NCBI RefSeq assembly: GCF_000497245.1 | Contig: NZ_AWTC01000004.1 | Span: 219,633-283,632, forward strand | From: Sporolactobacillus laevolacticus DSM 442 | GTDB taxonomy: Bacteria; Bacillota; Bacilli; Bacillales; Sporolactobacillaceae | Direction of reading: 5' to 3' | DNA: 64,000 nucleotides | Shown here: in pieces, positions 33,943 to 42,211 of the stretch | Position numbering within the stretch: the first letter of the stretch is position 1 | How the letters are laid out: every line of letters starts with the position of its first letter | Notes under the pieces: generated by a model | What the model was told of the DNA's origin: nothing | Databases searched by the model: none | What the model saw: the letters and a program-made list of their open reading frames with translations, nothing else | Translations under genes and position numbers: made by a program

Positions 33943-34836
33943 ATGCATGATGTACGTTATGAACTTTTGAATCCAGCTACTCTTGGGTCTAAACAAGTAA
34001 CCTATACAGAACGCCGTGAAACGGTTCTTTATCGGCTGTTTCATGATCGTCGAGCGGTAACAGCAGGTTCAGTACTCGTTTTGCTGACAATTATTTGCCT
34101 TCTTGCCTTCCTATCACCTTACGATCCTAATCAATTATCGATCATGGATAAGCTCCACGCTCCTTCGTGGGCACACTGGTTTGGAACAGATGACCATGGC
34201 CGTGACTATTTTACTCGTATTCTGTATGGAGGTCAGGTGTCTCTTGCAGTTGGTTTACTCTCGATGCTGATCGCTGTTTCTTTGGGAACGATTGTTGGTA
34301 CGGTCTCCGGTTATTTAGGTGGAGTGATTGACGGTTTATTTATGAGATTTCTGGATGTTTTCATGTCACTTCCGTCATTTTTCATTCTAATGATCCTCAA
34401 TGCCTACCTGAAACCAAGTGTGCAGAACATGATTATCATTATTGGTTTGTTGTCGTGGATGGATGTCGCTAGAATTGTACGATCCCAGACAATGAGCATT
34501 AAGGAACAGGAATTTATGCTTTATGCACGGTCAATTGGTGTGAGGATGTGGCGGACGATTTTTAAGCATCTGATTCCCGGTGTGATGCCATCGATTGTTG
34601 TGGCGGCTTCACTTAATGTTGCCAATGCTATTTTAACAGAATCTGCTTTGAGCTTTTTGGGACTCGGGGTTCAGCCTCCTGCATCATCATGGGGAAGTAT
34701 GCTGAATAACGCGCAAGGCTATCTTGGAACTGCGTCATACCTTGCCATATTCCCAGGTGTGCTCATTCTAATCGTTATCCTGTCTTTTAATGTCATTGGT
34801 GATGCACTTAGAGATGCCTTAGAACCTACTGAATAA
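33943..34836 (+). CDS. Oligopeptide-type ABC transporter permease (OppC/DppC-like)
   Basis: 297 residues, 12 nt after the first permease, with an AAGGTGA site. An N-terminal cytoplasmic part is followed by about six spans. Family features: LAFLSPYDPNQLS, HWFGTDDHGRDYFTRILYGG, LDVFMSLPSFFILMI and the EAA loop EFMLYARSIGVRMWRTIFKH, then ESALSFLGLGVQPPASSWG near the C-terminus. It belongs to the S-box-controlled transporter. Confidence 0.94.
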   Translation: MHDVRYELLNPATLGSKQVTYTERRETVLYRLFHDRRAVTAGSVLVLLTIICLLAFLSPYDPNQLSIMDKLHAPSWAHWFGTDDHGRDYFTRILYGGQVSLAVGLLSMLIAVSLGTIVGTVSGYLGGVIDGLFMRFLDVFMSLPSFFILMILNAYLKPSVQNMIIIIGLLSWMDVARIVRSQTMSIKEQEFMLYARSIGVRMWRTIFKHLIPGVMPSIVVAASLNVANAILTESALSFLGLGVQPPASSWGSMLNNAQGYLGTASYLAIFPGVLILIVILSFNVIGDALRDALEPTE

Positions 34837-34872
34837 AGTGATAGATGAACATGTATCGTTGAGGTGGCTGAT

Positions 34873-35931
34873 TTGACTCATTCTAAAATACTTGAAATAG
34901 AAGATTTAACCGTTTCTTTTCATACCCGTGTCGGTGATATCCAAGCTGTCCGCGGAGTTGATCTTGAATTATATAAGGGGGAAACCTTGGCGATTGTCGG
35001 TGAATCGGGTTCCGGGAAGTCCGTGACTGCCAAAGCAATCATGCGTCTGCTTTCCAAGAAACAGTCGAGTATTAAACAAGGTTCCATTCTTTTTGACGGA
35101 ATCGATTTATCTCATGCCTCTGAAGGACAGATGATGAATATCCGCGGGAAAGACATTGCCATGATTTTTCAGGATCCTATGACATCCCTCAATCCGACAT
35201 TGACTATTGAAAGGCAGATTATTGAAACGCTGCGAATGCATCAAAAGTTAACGAAGCATGAGGCACAAAAAAAAGCTGTGGAATTGCTTGAAATGGTCGG
35301 TATTCCTCAGCCGGAGATCAGAAACAAGCAATATCCGCATCAATTTTCAGGGGGGATGCGCCAGCGTGTCGTGATTGCGATCGCAATAGCTTGTAACCCT
35401 AAGATTCTGATTGCCGATGAGCCTACAACAGCTTTAGATGTGACCATTCAAGCGAAAATTCTTGAGTTATTGAAAGATCTCCAGAAAAAGATGGATACAT
35501 CCATTATTTTTATCACGCATGACTTAGGCGTTGTCGCAAACATGGCAAATCGTGTGGCAGTGATGTATGCCGGAAAAATCGTTGAAATAGGGACTGTTGA
35601 TGAAATTTTTTATAACCCAAAGCATCCCTATACATGGGGATTGATCTGTTCTATGCCAACCTTAGATCTTAAAGATAAAGAGCTGTATACGATTCCGGGA
35701 TCGCCGCCGGATTTGATTCATCCGCCAAAGGGAGACGCGTTTGCGCCTCGCAATCCTTATGCCCTAAGCATAGATACCTTGGAACAGCCCCCGATGTTCC
35801 GAATTTCCGATACTCATTATGCCGCAACTTGGCTTCTGGATCCCAAGGCTCCTAAAGTGTCACCTCCTGACGAGATTCTGCGCCGCCAACAGATTTTTGA
35901 GCGATTGGAAGCGGGGGAGGTAGTACAATGA
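34873..35931 (+). CDS. Oligopeptide-type ABC transporter ATPase (OppD/DppD-like)
   Basis: 352 residues from TTG 34873, with GAGGTGG at 34861-34867; GTG 34864 is in frame but lies inside that site. Walker [10 protein letters not shown]-loop [15 protein letters not shown], signature [14 protein letters not shown], Walker [15 protein letters not shown] and the switch His in FITHDLG are intact. The C-terminal oligopeptide-type extension is present, but it has no CxxxxxxC cluster of the kind that coordinates an iron-sulfur centre in some OppD proteins. The stop overlaps the next ATG by four bases. Confidence 0.94.
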   Translation: MTHSKILEIEDLTVSFHTRVGDIQAVRGVDLELYKGETLAIVGESGSGKSVTAKAIMRLLSKKQSSIKQGSILFDGIDLSHASEGQMMNIRGKDIAMIFQDPMTSLNPTLTIERQIIETLRMHQKLTKHEAQKKAVELLEMVGIPQPEIRNKQYPHQFSGGMRQRVVIAIAIACNPKILIADEPTTALDVTIQAKILELLKDLQKKMDTSIIFITHDLGVVANMANRVAVMYAGKIVEIGTVDEIFYNPKHPYTWGLICSMPTLDLKDKELYTIPGSPPDLIHPPKGDAFAPRNPYALSIDTLEQPPMFRISDTHYAATWLLDPKAPKVSPPDEILRRQQIFERLEAGEVVQ

Positions 35932-36902
35932 GCGAAGACAAAAGAAAGTTATTGGAAGTGCTACATTTAAAGAAATATTTTAATCAGGGAAGCCGCCAGG
36001 AAGTCCGGGCCGTTGATGATGTTTCTTTCGATATCTATGAAGGGGAAACTTTTGGGCTCGTAGGCGAGTCAGGGTGCGGAAAGTCGACAACGGGTCGTAC
36101 GATTATTCAGCTGTATGAGGCAACAGGCGGAGAAGTATTATTTAATGGACAAAATATATTTAAGATAAAGAAATCTGCTGGTCGCAATAAGCTTCGTCAG
36201 GAGATTCAAATGATTTTTCAGGATCCTTTTGCATCCCTTGATCCGCATCTTACGGTGAAAGATATTATTGCTGAAGGAATGGATGTTCATCATCTCTCTG
36301 GAACGTCTAAAGAGCGAGAGAATAGGGTTTATGAATTACTTGAGGAAGTAGGATTGAACCGGGAACATGCTGGACGTTATCCCCATGAATTCTCAGGTGG
36401 TCAGCGGCAACGGATTGGGATTGCTCGGGCGCTTGCCGTCGATCCGAAGCTGATTATTGCCGATGAACCGATTTCCGCACTGGATGTCTCGATTCAAGCA
36501 CAGGTCGTTAATTTGTTGAAGAAAATACAGCGACAACAGGGGCTGACCTATCTGTTTATTGCGCATGATTTATCCATGGTTAAATATATCAGTGACAGAA
36601 TTGGTGTCATGCATCAAGGGATGATCGTGGAATTGGCAGATTCAGAGGAATTATACAGAACGCCTTTGCATCCCTATACCGAGTCACTCCTGTCGGCCAT
36701 TCCCCAGCCAGATCCGATTTCAGAGCGGAAACGCCAACGGCTTGAGTATCAATCGAAAAAGGGCAATGGCCAAATGAAAAAACTACGCGAAATTGCGCCT
36801 CGGCACTTTGTCTACTGCGCCGAGCATGAGGTGACGGAGTACCAACAAAAATACAAGACAATCCAGAATGAAAAAGAGGAATCACGTGATGAAATTAATT
36901 GA
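35928..36902 (+). CDS. Oligopeptide-type ABC transporter ATPase (OppF/DppF-like)
   Basis: 324 residues, starting at the ATG of an ATGA overlap with the preceding gene. Walker A GESGCGKST, Q-loop FQDPFASLDPHL, signature FSGGQRQRIGIARAL, Walker B LIIADEPISALDVS and FIAHDLS are present. The C-terminal part ends in an unusual basic and polar tail (RLEYQSKKGNGQMKKLREI...). It completes a five-component transporter. Its 3' end overlaps the OsmC-family gene by 14 bp. Confidence 0.94.
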   Translation: MSEDKRKLLEVLHLKKYFNQGSRQEVRAVDDVSFDIYEGETFGLVGESGCGKSTTGRTIIQLYEATGGEVLFNGQNIFKIKKSAGRNKLRQEIQMIFQDPFASLDPHLTVKDIIAEGMDVHHLSGTSKERENRVYELLEEVGLNREHAGRYPHEFSGGQRQRIGIARALAVDPKLIIADEPISALDVSIQAQVVNLLKKIQRQQGLTYLFIAHDLSMVKYISDRIGVMHQGMIVELADSEELYRTPLHPYTESLLSAIPQPDPISERKRQRLEYQSKKGNGQMKKLREIAPRHFVYCAEHEVTEYQQKYKTIQNEKEESRDEIN

Positions 36903-37287
36903 GCGTTCAGGGCATGTTGAACTGGTTCACAAAAATGGAAATTGGATTTTATTAAGAGATCTTGGTTTTTCACCGGTTCAGACCGTTGTCGCTGCGACGG
37001 CAGCGTGCAGCGCCTATGTTTATGAAGGGATTCTTAAAAAACAAAACATCCGGTTCAGATTAATCAGTATTGATACGGAGTATGAAATTAACGAAAATTT
37101 AGAAACCCATCCTATATCGTTGATCCATGTGCACTTTGTCTTAAATGTCGATGAAGCGGATCAGGAAAAAGCAATTAAGGACTTGAGGCTGATCGCGAAG
37201 AACTGCCCTGTCGCCCAATCACTGAATCCATCGATCGAAATCAGCGAAACAGTTTCATTTTCAGATGGAGAGGTTGGTTCTGACTGA
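36889..37287 (+). CDS. OsmC/Ohr-family protein in the S-box operon
   Basis: 132 residues from ATG 36889, with AGAGGA 8 nt upstream; the longer frame from 36868 is less likely. The two redox cysteines of the family are present: AATAACSAYVYEGIL (C40) and IAKNCPVAQSLNPSI (C106). OsmC/Ohr proteins reduce organic hydroperoxides, or bind acyl and thiol compounds in less-studied branches. It overlaps the ATPase gene and is followed by a terminator, so it belongs to the S-box-controlled transcript. A thiol-related or sulfur-acquisition-linked role is inferred from that control; true peroxidase activity is the family default. Confidence 0.85.
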   Translation: MKLIERSGHVELVHKNGNWILLRDLGFSPVQTVVAATAACSAYVYEGILKKQNIRFRLISIDTEYEINENLETHPISLIHVHFVLNVDEADQEKAIKDLRLIAKNCPVAQSLNPSIEISETVSFSDGEVGSD

Positions 37288-37313
37288 GGAAGAATTAATT
37301 AAAACTTGAGCAT

Positions 37314-37346
37314 AAAAGAGCGTGGAAACATGCTCTTTTATTTTTT
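37314..37346 (+). terminator. Terminator of the S-box operon
   Basis: AAAAGAGCGTG pairs with CATGCTCTTTT (GAAA-type loop), followed by ATTTTTTA. Confidence 0.9.
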
Positions 37347-37432
37347 AGGCTAACAATACTAGAAAAAGATTAATTGATTAACCGATTTTGCACAAATTAA
37401 GAAGTACAATATTGGATAAGGGAGGCAGTTGA

Positions 37433-38506
37433 ATGGATAAGCATGAATCTCTAAAATTAATCGAAAAACTATCAAACGCAAATGGTGTTTCGGGATTCGA
37501 AGATGAAGTCGTTAAACTCTTTTCGGATGCTGTACAAGATCTTGGAAAAGTTACAGAAGATCATATGCGCAATGTGTATGTGGAGCGGTACGGGAATCGT
37601 GGAAACAGACCCGTTGTTCAATTAGACGCGCACAGTGATGAAGTCGGGTTCATGGTTCAGGCCATTAAACCAAATGGAACGCTAAGGTTTGTGACCGTCG
37701 GAGGATGGGCCGCTGTAAACATACCTGCGCATAAGGTCCGCGTACGTAATCGGGACGGCGTGTATATTCCGGCCGTTATTTCCAGTACGCCGCCTCACTT
37801 CATGACAGCAGAGCAGCGTAACCGTGTGCCGCAGATTGCTGAAATGTCTATTGATGTTGGCGCGACGTCGGCGGAAGAAGTTGTTCAGGATTTCAAGATT
37901 GACGTTGGTGCACCGGTTGTTCCGGATGTAACGTTTGACTATCTGGAAGAAAAGGAAGTGCTGCTCGGCAAGGCTTTTGATAACCGAATCGGCACTGCAG
38001 CCATGATAGACATCTTGCGTGAATTAGATGGTCAAGATCTCGATGTGGATATCGTTGCTTCGCTATCCGCTCAAGAAGAAGTCGGCGATCGAGGGGCACA
38101 AGTGACGGTTCGAAAAATTCAACCGGATCTATCGATTGTGCTTGAAGGACCGCCGGCTGATGACACATTTATGCCGGACTACATGATCCAAACCGGTATG
38201 CGCAGAGGGCCGATGCTACGCGATCTCGACACGTCGATCATCGTCAATCCCAGATTTCAAAAGTATTGTTTGGATACTGCCAAACAACACAACATCAAGG
38301 CCCAGCGAGCCGTGCGAACAGGCGGCGGTAATGACGGCGCCGTGATCAATCTCTACCAGGGCGCGCCAACTGTGGTCGTTGGTGTTCCCGTACGCTATGC
38401 CCATACTCATTATTGTTATGTTGCGTTTGAAGATTACATGTCAACAGTGAGACTGGTGACCGAAATTTTGAAGTCGCTGGATGCTGAGGCTATCGGTAAG
38501 TTTTAA
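37433..38506 (+). CDS. M42-family metallo-aminopeptidase
   Basis: 357 residues after a GGGAGG site. M42 enzymes are large cytoplasmic assemblies that trim amino acids from peptides using two metal ions. Metal and catalytic residues are visible in VQLDAHSDEVGFMVQ (His, Asp), GKAFDNRIGTAAMID (Asp), LSAQEEVGDRGAQ (Glu-Glu), VLEGPPADD and RYAHTHYC (terminal His). The length is normal for PepA/YsdC/glutamyl-aminopeptidase-like members. It follows the peptide transporter operon but has its own leader after a strong terminator, and no S-box of its own. It could process imported peptides. Confidence 0.92.
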   Translation: MDKHESLKLIEKLSNANGVSGFEDEVVKLFSDAVQDLGKVTEDHMRNVYVERYGNRGNRPVVQLDAHSDEVGFMVQAIKPNGTLRFVTVGGWAAVNIPAHKVRVRNRDGVYIPAVISSTPPHFMTAEQRNRVPQIAEMSIDVGATSAEEVVQDFKIDVGAPVVPDVTFDYLEEKEVLLGKAFDNRIGTAAMIDILRELDGQDLDVDIVASLSAQEEVGDRGAQVTVRKIQPDLSIVLEGPPADDTFMPDYMIQTGMRRGPMLRDLDTSIIVNPRFQKYCLDTAKQHNIKAQRAVRTGGGNDGAVINLYQGAPTVVVGVPVRYAHTHYCYVAFEDYMSTVRLVTEILKSLDAEAIGKF

Positions 38507-38551
38507 CATGAAATGATTTGAGAGAAAATTGTATGATAGAGAAGAACTTCG

Positions 38552-38582
38552 TGTCGATCATCCCCAGTGATCGGCATTTTTC
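38552..38582 (+). terminator. Terminator after the M42 peptidase gene
   Basis: CGATCA (38555-38560) pairs with TGATCG (38568-38573), extended by wobble pairs, followed by CATTTTTC. Confidence 0.65.
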
Positions 38583-38624
38583 TAGAAATACTTATGTGGA
38601 AGCATCGCAATGACAATCGGGCAG

Positions 38625-38653
38625 TTCAATTGATTCATACGTAATGATATAAT
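38625..38653 (+). promoter_or_regulatory. Sigma-A promoter of the GntR-family gene
   Basis: TTCAAT at 38625-38630, 17-bp spacer, perfect TATAAT at 38648-38653. No TGTATACA operator is present here, so the regulator may not repress itself. Confidence 0.65.
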
Positions 38654-38680
38654 GAACGCAGAGTTCGATTCGTTGATGGG

Positions 38681-39331
38681 GTGAGTACGATTAACTACCA
38701 ATACCAGTCGCTGAAGGAAATTGTCTATCAATATATCGCGGACCGCATTCAAAATGGGTTATTGGCTCCGAGTGAAAAGATCAATGAGGCTGAAATTTGT
38801 AAAACGCTTGGGATCAGCAGGACACCGGCGCGTGAAGCTTTATTTCAATTAACATCAGATAATTTGCTTGAATATATGCCTCGCAAGGGGTTTATCGTTA
38901 AAGAAATTGATACGAAGAAGAAGACCGATGTCTTTGAGATCATCGGAACATTGGAATCATTAGCCGCGTCATTAGCTTTGGCGTATATGACAGAACAGGA
39001 TATTTTGGAAATGGAAACTATTGTTGCGACGATTGAAGACGCGATTCGGGCAAAAGATTTTTCTGCATATCAAAAAGGGCAAAGTACCTTTCATGATTAT
39101 TACATTAATAAATGCAATAACAGTACGCTTGTCAAGTTGTTACACGACTTGAAATATAGTTTTATTCGACAGACGTATTTATGCGAAGACAAAGAACGGC
39201 TGTTTCGAATTTTATCCGATTCAAACGATGACCATAAGCGGATTATAGAAGCCTTTAGAACTAAAGATGCGGACAAATTGAGAAAGTATACAAAGAGTCA
39301 CTGGGATACGATTTATTTAGACATGATTTGA
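38681..39331 (+). CDS. GntR-family (FCD domain) transcriptional regulator
   Basis: 216 residues from GTG 38681. The N-terminal winged helix has YQYIADRIQNGLLAPSEKIN, AEICKTLGISRTPAREALFQL and MPRKGFIVKEID, and the all-helical FCD effector domain follows, with a metal-site-like FHDYYINKCNN. FCD regulators often sense small carboxylates and bind TTGTATACAA-like palindromes. Two such sites occur next to the following genes (39787-39801 and 43450-43459), making it the natural regulator of the MFS gene and the aminotransferase/dehydrogenase pair. The effector is not predictable. Confidence 0.92.
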   Translation: MSTINYQYQSLKEIVYQYIADRIQNGLLAPSEKINEAEICKTLGISRTPAREALFQLTSDNLLEYMPRKGFIVKEIDTKKKTDVFEIIGTLESLAASLALAYMTEQDILEMETIVATIEDAIRAKDFSAYQKGQSTFHDYYINKCNNSTLVKLLHDLKYSFIRQTYLCEDKERLFRILSDSNDDHKRIIEAFRTKDADKLRKYTKSHWDTIYLDMI

Positions 39332-39442
39332 AAATCTGACAGTACGCATATGAAGCGGATTCTTGTGTCACTGGCTCTGTCGGTTGAGCAATTTTTAACC
39401 AATTTATGTGAGAAGAATATCACCTTCCTACTCAGGGGATGG

Positions 39443-39473
39443 CAGTCCTTTTGGTGAAAAAGGGCTGTTTTTC
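39443..39473 (+). terminator. Terminator after the GntR-family gene
   Basis: CAGTCCTTTT pairs with AAAAGGGCTG (one G-U pair), followed by TTTTTC. Confidence 0.75.
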
Positions 39474-39544
39474 GTTGCAAGGTAAGATAGTATATGTGAA
39501 TGAATTCAGGATTCATATAAGCGGCGTAATGCTTTGAAAAAGTT

Positions 39545-39690
39545 AGGGTTCAAACACGGAAGTGCGAGACTCCTGCGGGAATGGTATTGTTGATGCGAGC
39601 AACTGAAGTGTCATTGAAGCACAAGTTTGGTGATTAAAGCCGCATAAAGAGTGACGGCCAAAGACAAGGCTTAGCCTGGTTTTTCTCAAA
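39545..39690 (+). repeat. Dispersed intergenic repeat, shortened copy
   Basis: Starts GGGTTCAAACACGGAAGTGC and ends AGCCTGGTTTTTCTCAAA. The 211-bp copy at 50872-51082 has nearly the same ends; this copy lacks about 65 bp of the middle. The core GCGAGACTCCTGCGGG recalls a widespread Bacillales intergenic repeat. Confidence 0.85.
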
Positions 39691-39773
39691 AGAAAGTGGT
39701 TAAGATACGCAATTCAACAGGTCAGATCGTTACAAAAGAGCAGAGTAAAGCCGCTCATAAGTAAGGTCACAGT

Positions 39774-39801
39774 TTGACCATAAAAATGTATACAATATAC
39801 A
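39774..39801 (+). promoter_or_regulatory. MFS promoter with overlapping GntR operator
   Basis: TTGACC at 39774-39779, 16-bp spacer, TATACA at 39796-39801. The palindromic TGTATACA (39787-39794), within TGTATACAATATACA, covers the spacer and -10 box. The identical 15-mer occurs at 43451-43465 upstream of the minus-strand aminotransferase. Bound regulator would block the polymerase. Confidence 0.7.
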
Positions 39802-39819
39802 AAGACAAAAGAGGAACCT

Positions 39820-41082
39820 ATGAAACCATTTGGAAAATATCTTGCTTTGTTTGCGCTCGCGTTCGGTTCTGCATCTTCTTATGCTCTGCCTTACATCAAA
39901 TATATTTTTTATGATGCGCTGCTAAAGGGATTACAGATTAACAATGAACAATTGGGCTTGCTTTTTACTTTTTACGCGGGTGTTCATCTGTGCTTGTATC
40001 TTCCCGGTGGCTGGATGGCCGACCGATTTAGCATTCGAAAAATCTTAGTTTTTTCCTTTTTTGGTACTGCAGCACTTTGTGTCTGGCTTGCTGCTTCGAT
40101 GAATTACAGATCCGCCATTTTTGTTTGGGCGATGTTAGGCTTTTCCACAGGTTTCGCTTATTGGGCAGCGACCGTAAAGGGAGTCAAGCGGTTAGGGAGT
40201 AACAAGGGACAGGGGAAAATGTTTGGGTTCTTTGAATCGTTCACAGGACTTTCAATGGCGATGATTTTGTTTCTTGCACTCTACATTTTTTCTTTGTTTC
40301 ATTCAGCAGTTTCAAGTTTAAGAGCAGTGATCCTCTTTTATGCTTTGATGAATCTGGTTGCTGCACTCATCGTTTCATTTTTCTATAAAGAGTCTGATGT
40401 TTATGAGCAGGAAAGGAAGGAGGAACAAACCCAGGTTCGCTTTGTTTCTGTTTTAAGAAAGCCTCAAATCTGGTTGGCTTCTCTGATCATTTTCTCAGGT
40501 TATGGCCTTTTCTCAGGAGAAACGTTTTTCACGCCTTACTTAACGCGTGTCTTTGGCGTCACGGTGGGGCTATCAGCGATCCTGTCCATTATTCGTACGT
40601 ATGTGCTACGGTTTATGGGCACACCGGTTGGGGGCCTGCTTTCCGAAAAAACAGGTTCTTCACTTAAAGTATTGCTCTTCAGCTTTTCGGTTACCGGTAT
40701 TCTGCTCATGGCTTTTTTTGCTGTTTCACCAGGCACGCAATTTATCGTTGTGCTGCTGTTGATGTTTACGGCATCAATCACCACCTACATGGCGTTTGGC
40801 ATTATGTGGGCTACGGTTGAAGAGATTCGTGTGCCGGGAAGTATGCTGGGCATGGTCATTGGTGTGACCTCACTGATCGGTTATATGCCGGATTTATTCG
40901 TGCATACCTTATTTGGCAGGTGGCTTGATCTCTACGGAAATGATGGATATCGGTACATTTTTTCATTTCTCATCCTATTATGCTTCATCGGTACTTTAAG
41001 CAGCACGCTTTTCATTATATCGCTCAAAAAAAACCGCACTGCACGAAAAATGCAGGCGGAGCAGGTGAGTCATACCTTCTGA
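39820..41082 (+). CDS. MFS transporter
   Basis: 420 residues with about 12 predicted membrane spans. The MFS loop-2/3 motif is seen in LYLPGGWMADRFSIRKILV (about 61-79), and a long central cytoplasmic loop (YEQERKEEQTQ) divides two six-span halves. Overall it resembles the nitrate/oxalate-type or metabolite:proton major facilitator proteins, too generally to name a substrate. AGAGGAA precedes ATG 39820. It is convergent with the D-2-hydroxyacid dehydrogenase gene, overlapping it by 13 bp. The shared operator suggests it carries the substrate or product of that pathway. Confidence 0.88.
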   Translation: MKPFGKYLALFALAFGSASSYALPYIKYIFYDALLKGLQINNEQLGLLFTFYAGVHLCLYLPGGWMADRFSIRKILVFSFFGTAALCVWLAASMNYRSAIFVWAMLGFSTGFAYWAATVKGVKRLGSNKGQGKMFGFFESFTGLSMAMILFLALYIFSLFHSAVSSLRAVILFYALMNLVAALIVSFFYKESDVYEQERKEEQTQVRFVSVLRKPQIWLASLIIFSGYGLFSGETFFTPYLTRVFGVTVGLSAILSIIRTYVLRFMGTPVGGLLSEKTGSSLKVLLFSFSVTGILLMAFFAVSPGTQFIVVLLLMFTASITTYMAFGIMWATVEEIRVPGSMLGMVIGVTSLIGYMPDLFVHTLFGRWLDLYGNDGYRYIFSFLILLCFIGTLSSTLFIISLKKNRTARKMQAEQVSHTF

Positions 41083-42089
41083 TTGGATGCTTTCTCATGG
41101 GGAAGGCCATTAACAATTTTAAAAACTTTATCGTATTCGCCTTTTAAATAATAGACGAGATTTTCAGCAGCGATCCGTTGGCATTCGTAGAGCGCAGTAT
41201 CCGAATAAAAGGCGGAATGAGGGGTAATCACCACATTTTCCCGCCCGATAAGCGGATTCCGTGTCGTTTCTTCGTCCGTTTCGTTTTCGAGAACATCCAG
41301 TCCGGCTCCGGAGACCAGTCTTTCGTCCAAAGCTTGCGCTAAATCGTTTTCCACGATTAAGCCGCCTCTGGATACGTTAATGATGATCGGCTTCTGTATC
41401 ATCTTAGTAAAAGTACTGTGGTTCAGCATGCCCTGATTCTTAGGTGTCAGGCTCGTCGTTAAGGCGATGATTTTTGATCGTTCCAATAACTCATCGAATG
41501 AGACGAGTGTCACGCCGTACTTGCGTGCAGTTTCTTGAGAGCAGGACGGGCTGTATGCGATCATTTTCAGTCCAAATCCGGCCGCTCGTTTTGCCACGGC
41601 ACGGCCGATTTTCCCCATTCCGATCAGGCCCAACACCGAGCCTTCTAGTCGGAACATGCCCGAAATCGAGTTGTAATCAAATCGGTGCTTCGATTCGATC
41701 TGTTTCTGGTAATGTTTTAGATTTCTAGCGACTGCAAGCATGAGGGCCATTGCGTGATCAGCCACCTCTTGCGTGCAGTATTCCTCAACAGCTGTAATGG
41801 CAATTCCTCTCTGGGCAGCAGCTTCAGTATCCACAAAATTGTATCCGGTCGACTCAATGGAAATGACTTTTAACTTGTGCATGCTATTCATTGCTTCATC
41901 AGGAAGCTTTAGATAAGAGGTTAGGATCGCATCTGCATCTTGGAGCATTTTCTGACGTGCATCCGTATCGCCTTGATCTTCATAGATACATAGCTCAGTC
42001 TGCGCACCTAATTCTTTTTTTATGATTGCGATTTCTAGCTCAAGATCACGGTTAAGGAATTTTTTGGGGTCACAAATGACAATTTTCAA
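41070..42089 (-). CDS. D-2-hydroxyacid dehydrogenase
   Basis: 339 residues from TTG 42089 (minus strand; GGGA nine bases upstream, a weak site). The NAD motif is normal (VLGLIGMGKIGRAVAKRA). Catalytic residues are present: Arg in INVSRGGLIVEN, Glu in LDVLENETDEE and His in TPHSAFYSD. The enzyme reduces a 2-oxo acid to a D-2-hydroxy acid. It follows the aminotransferase gene on the same strand after 122 bp, which points to a transaminate-then-reduce route (for example aromatic amino acid to aryl-lactate). That substrate is a guess. Its 3' end overlaps the convergent MFS gene. Confidence 0.9.
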   Translation of the reverse strand: MKIVICDPKKFLNRDLELEIAIIKKELGAQTELCIYEDQGDTDARQKMLQDADAILTSYLKLPDEAMNSMHKLKVISIESTGYNFVDTEAAAQRGIAITAVEEYCTQEVADHAMALMLAVARNLKHYQKQIESKHRFDYNSISGMFRLEGSVLGLIGMGKIGRAVAKRAAGFGLKMIAYSPSCSQETARKYGVTLVSFDELLERSKIIALTTSLTPKNQGMLNHSTFTKMIQKPIIINVSRGGLIVENDLAQALDERLVSGAGLDVLENETDEETTRNPLIGRENVVITPHSAFYSDTALYECQRIAAENLVYYLKGEYDKVFKIVNGLPHEKASNQKV

Positions 42090-42211
42090 TACGAACAGTC
42101 CCGTCGCATTCAGTTTTGGGTAAGTTAAAAGGAATCATTTTAAGAAATCGGTCACGTCCCAGGCACAAAGGTAAAAGGGAGGTGACCGTTCGAATTCATT
42201 ATTTGTTGTGA

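Larger units (their letters stand above)
39332..39819. other. Intergenic region between gntR and MFS genes
   Basis: 488 bp: a terminator, a dispersed repeat copy and a promoter with operator (all listed separately). No coding frame. Confidence 0.6.
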
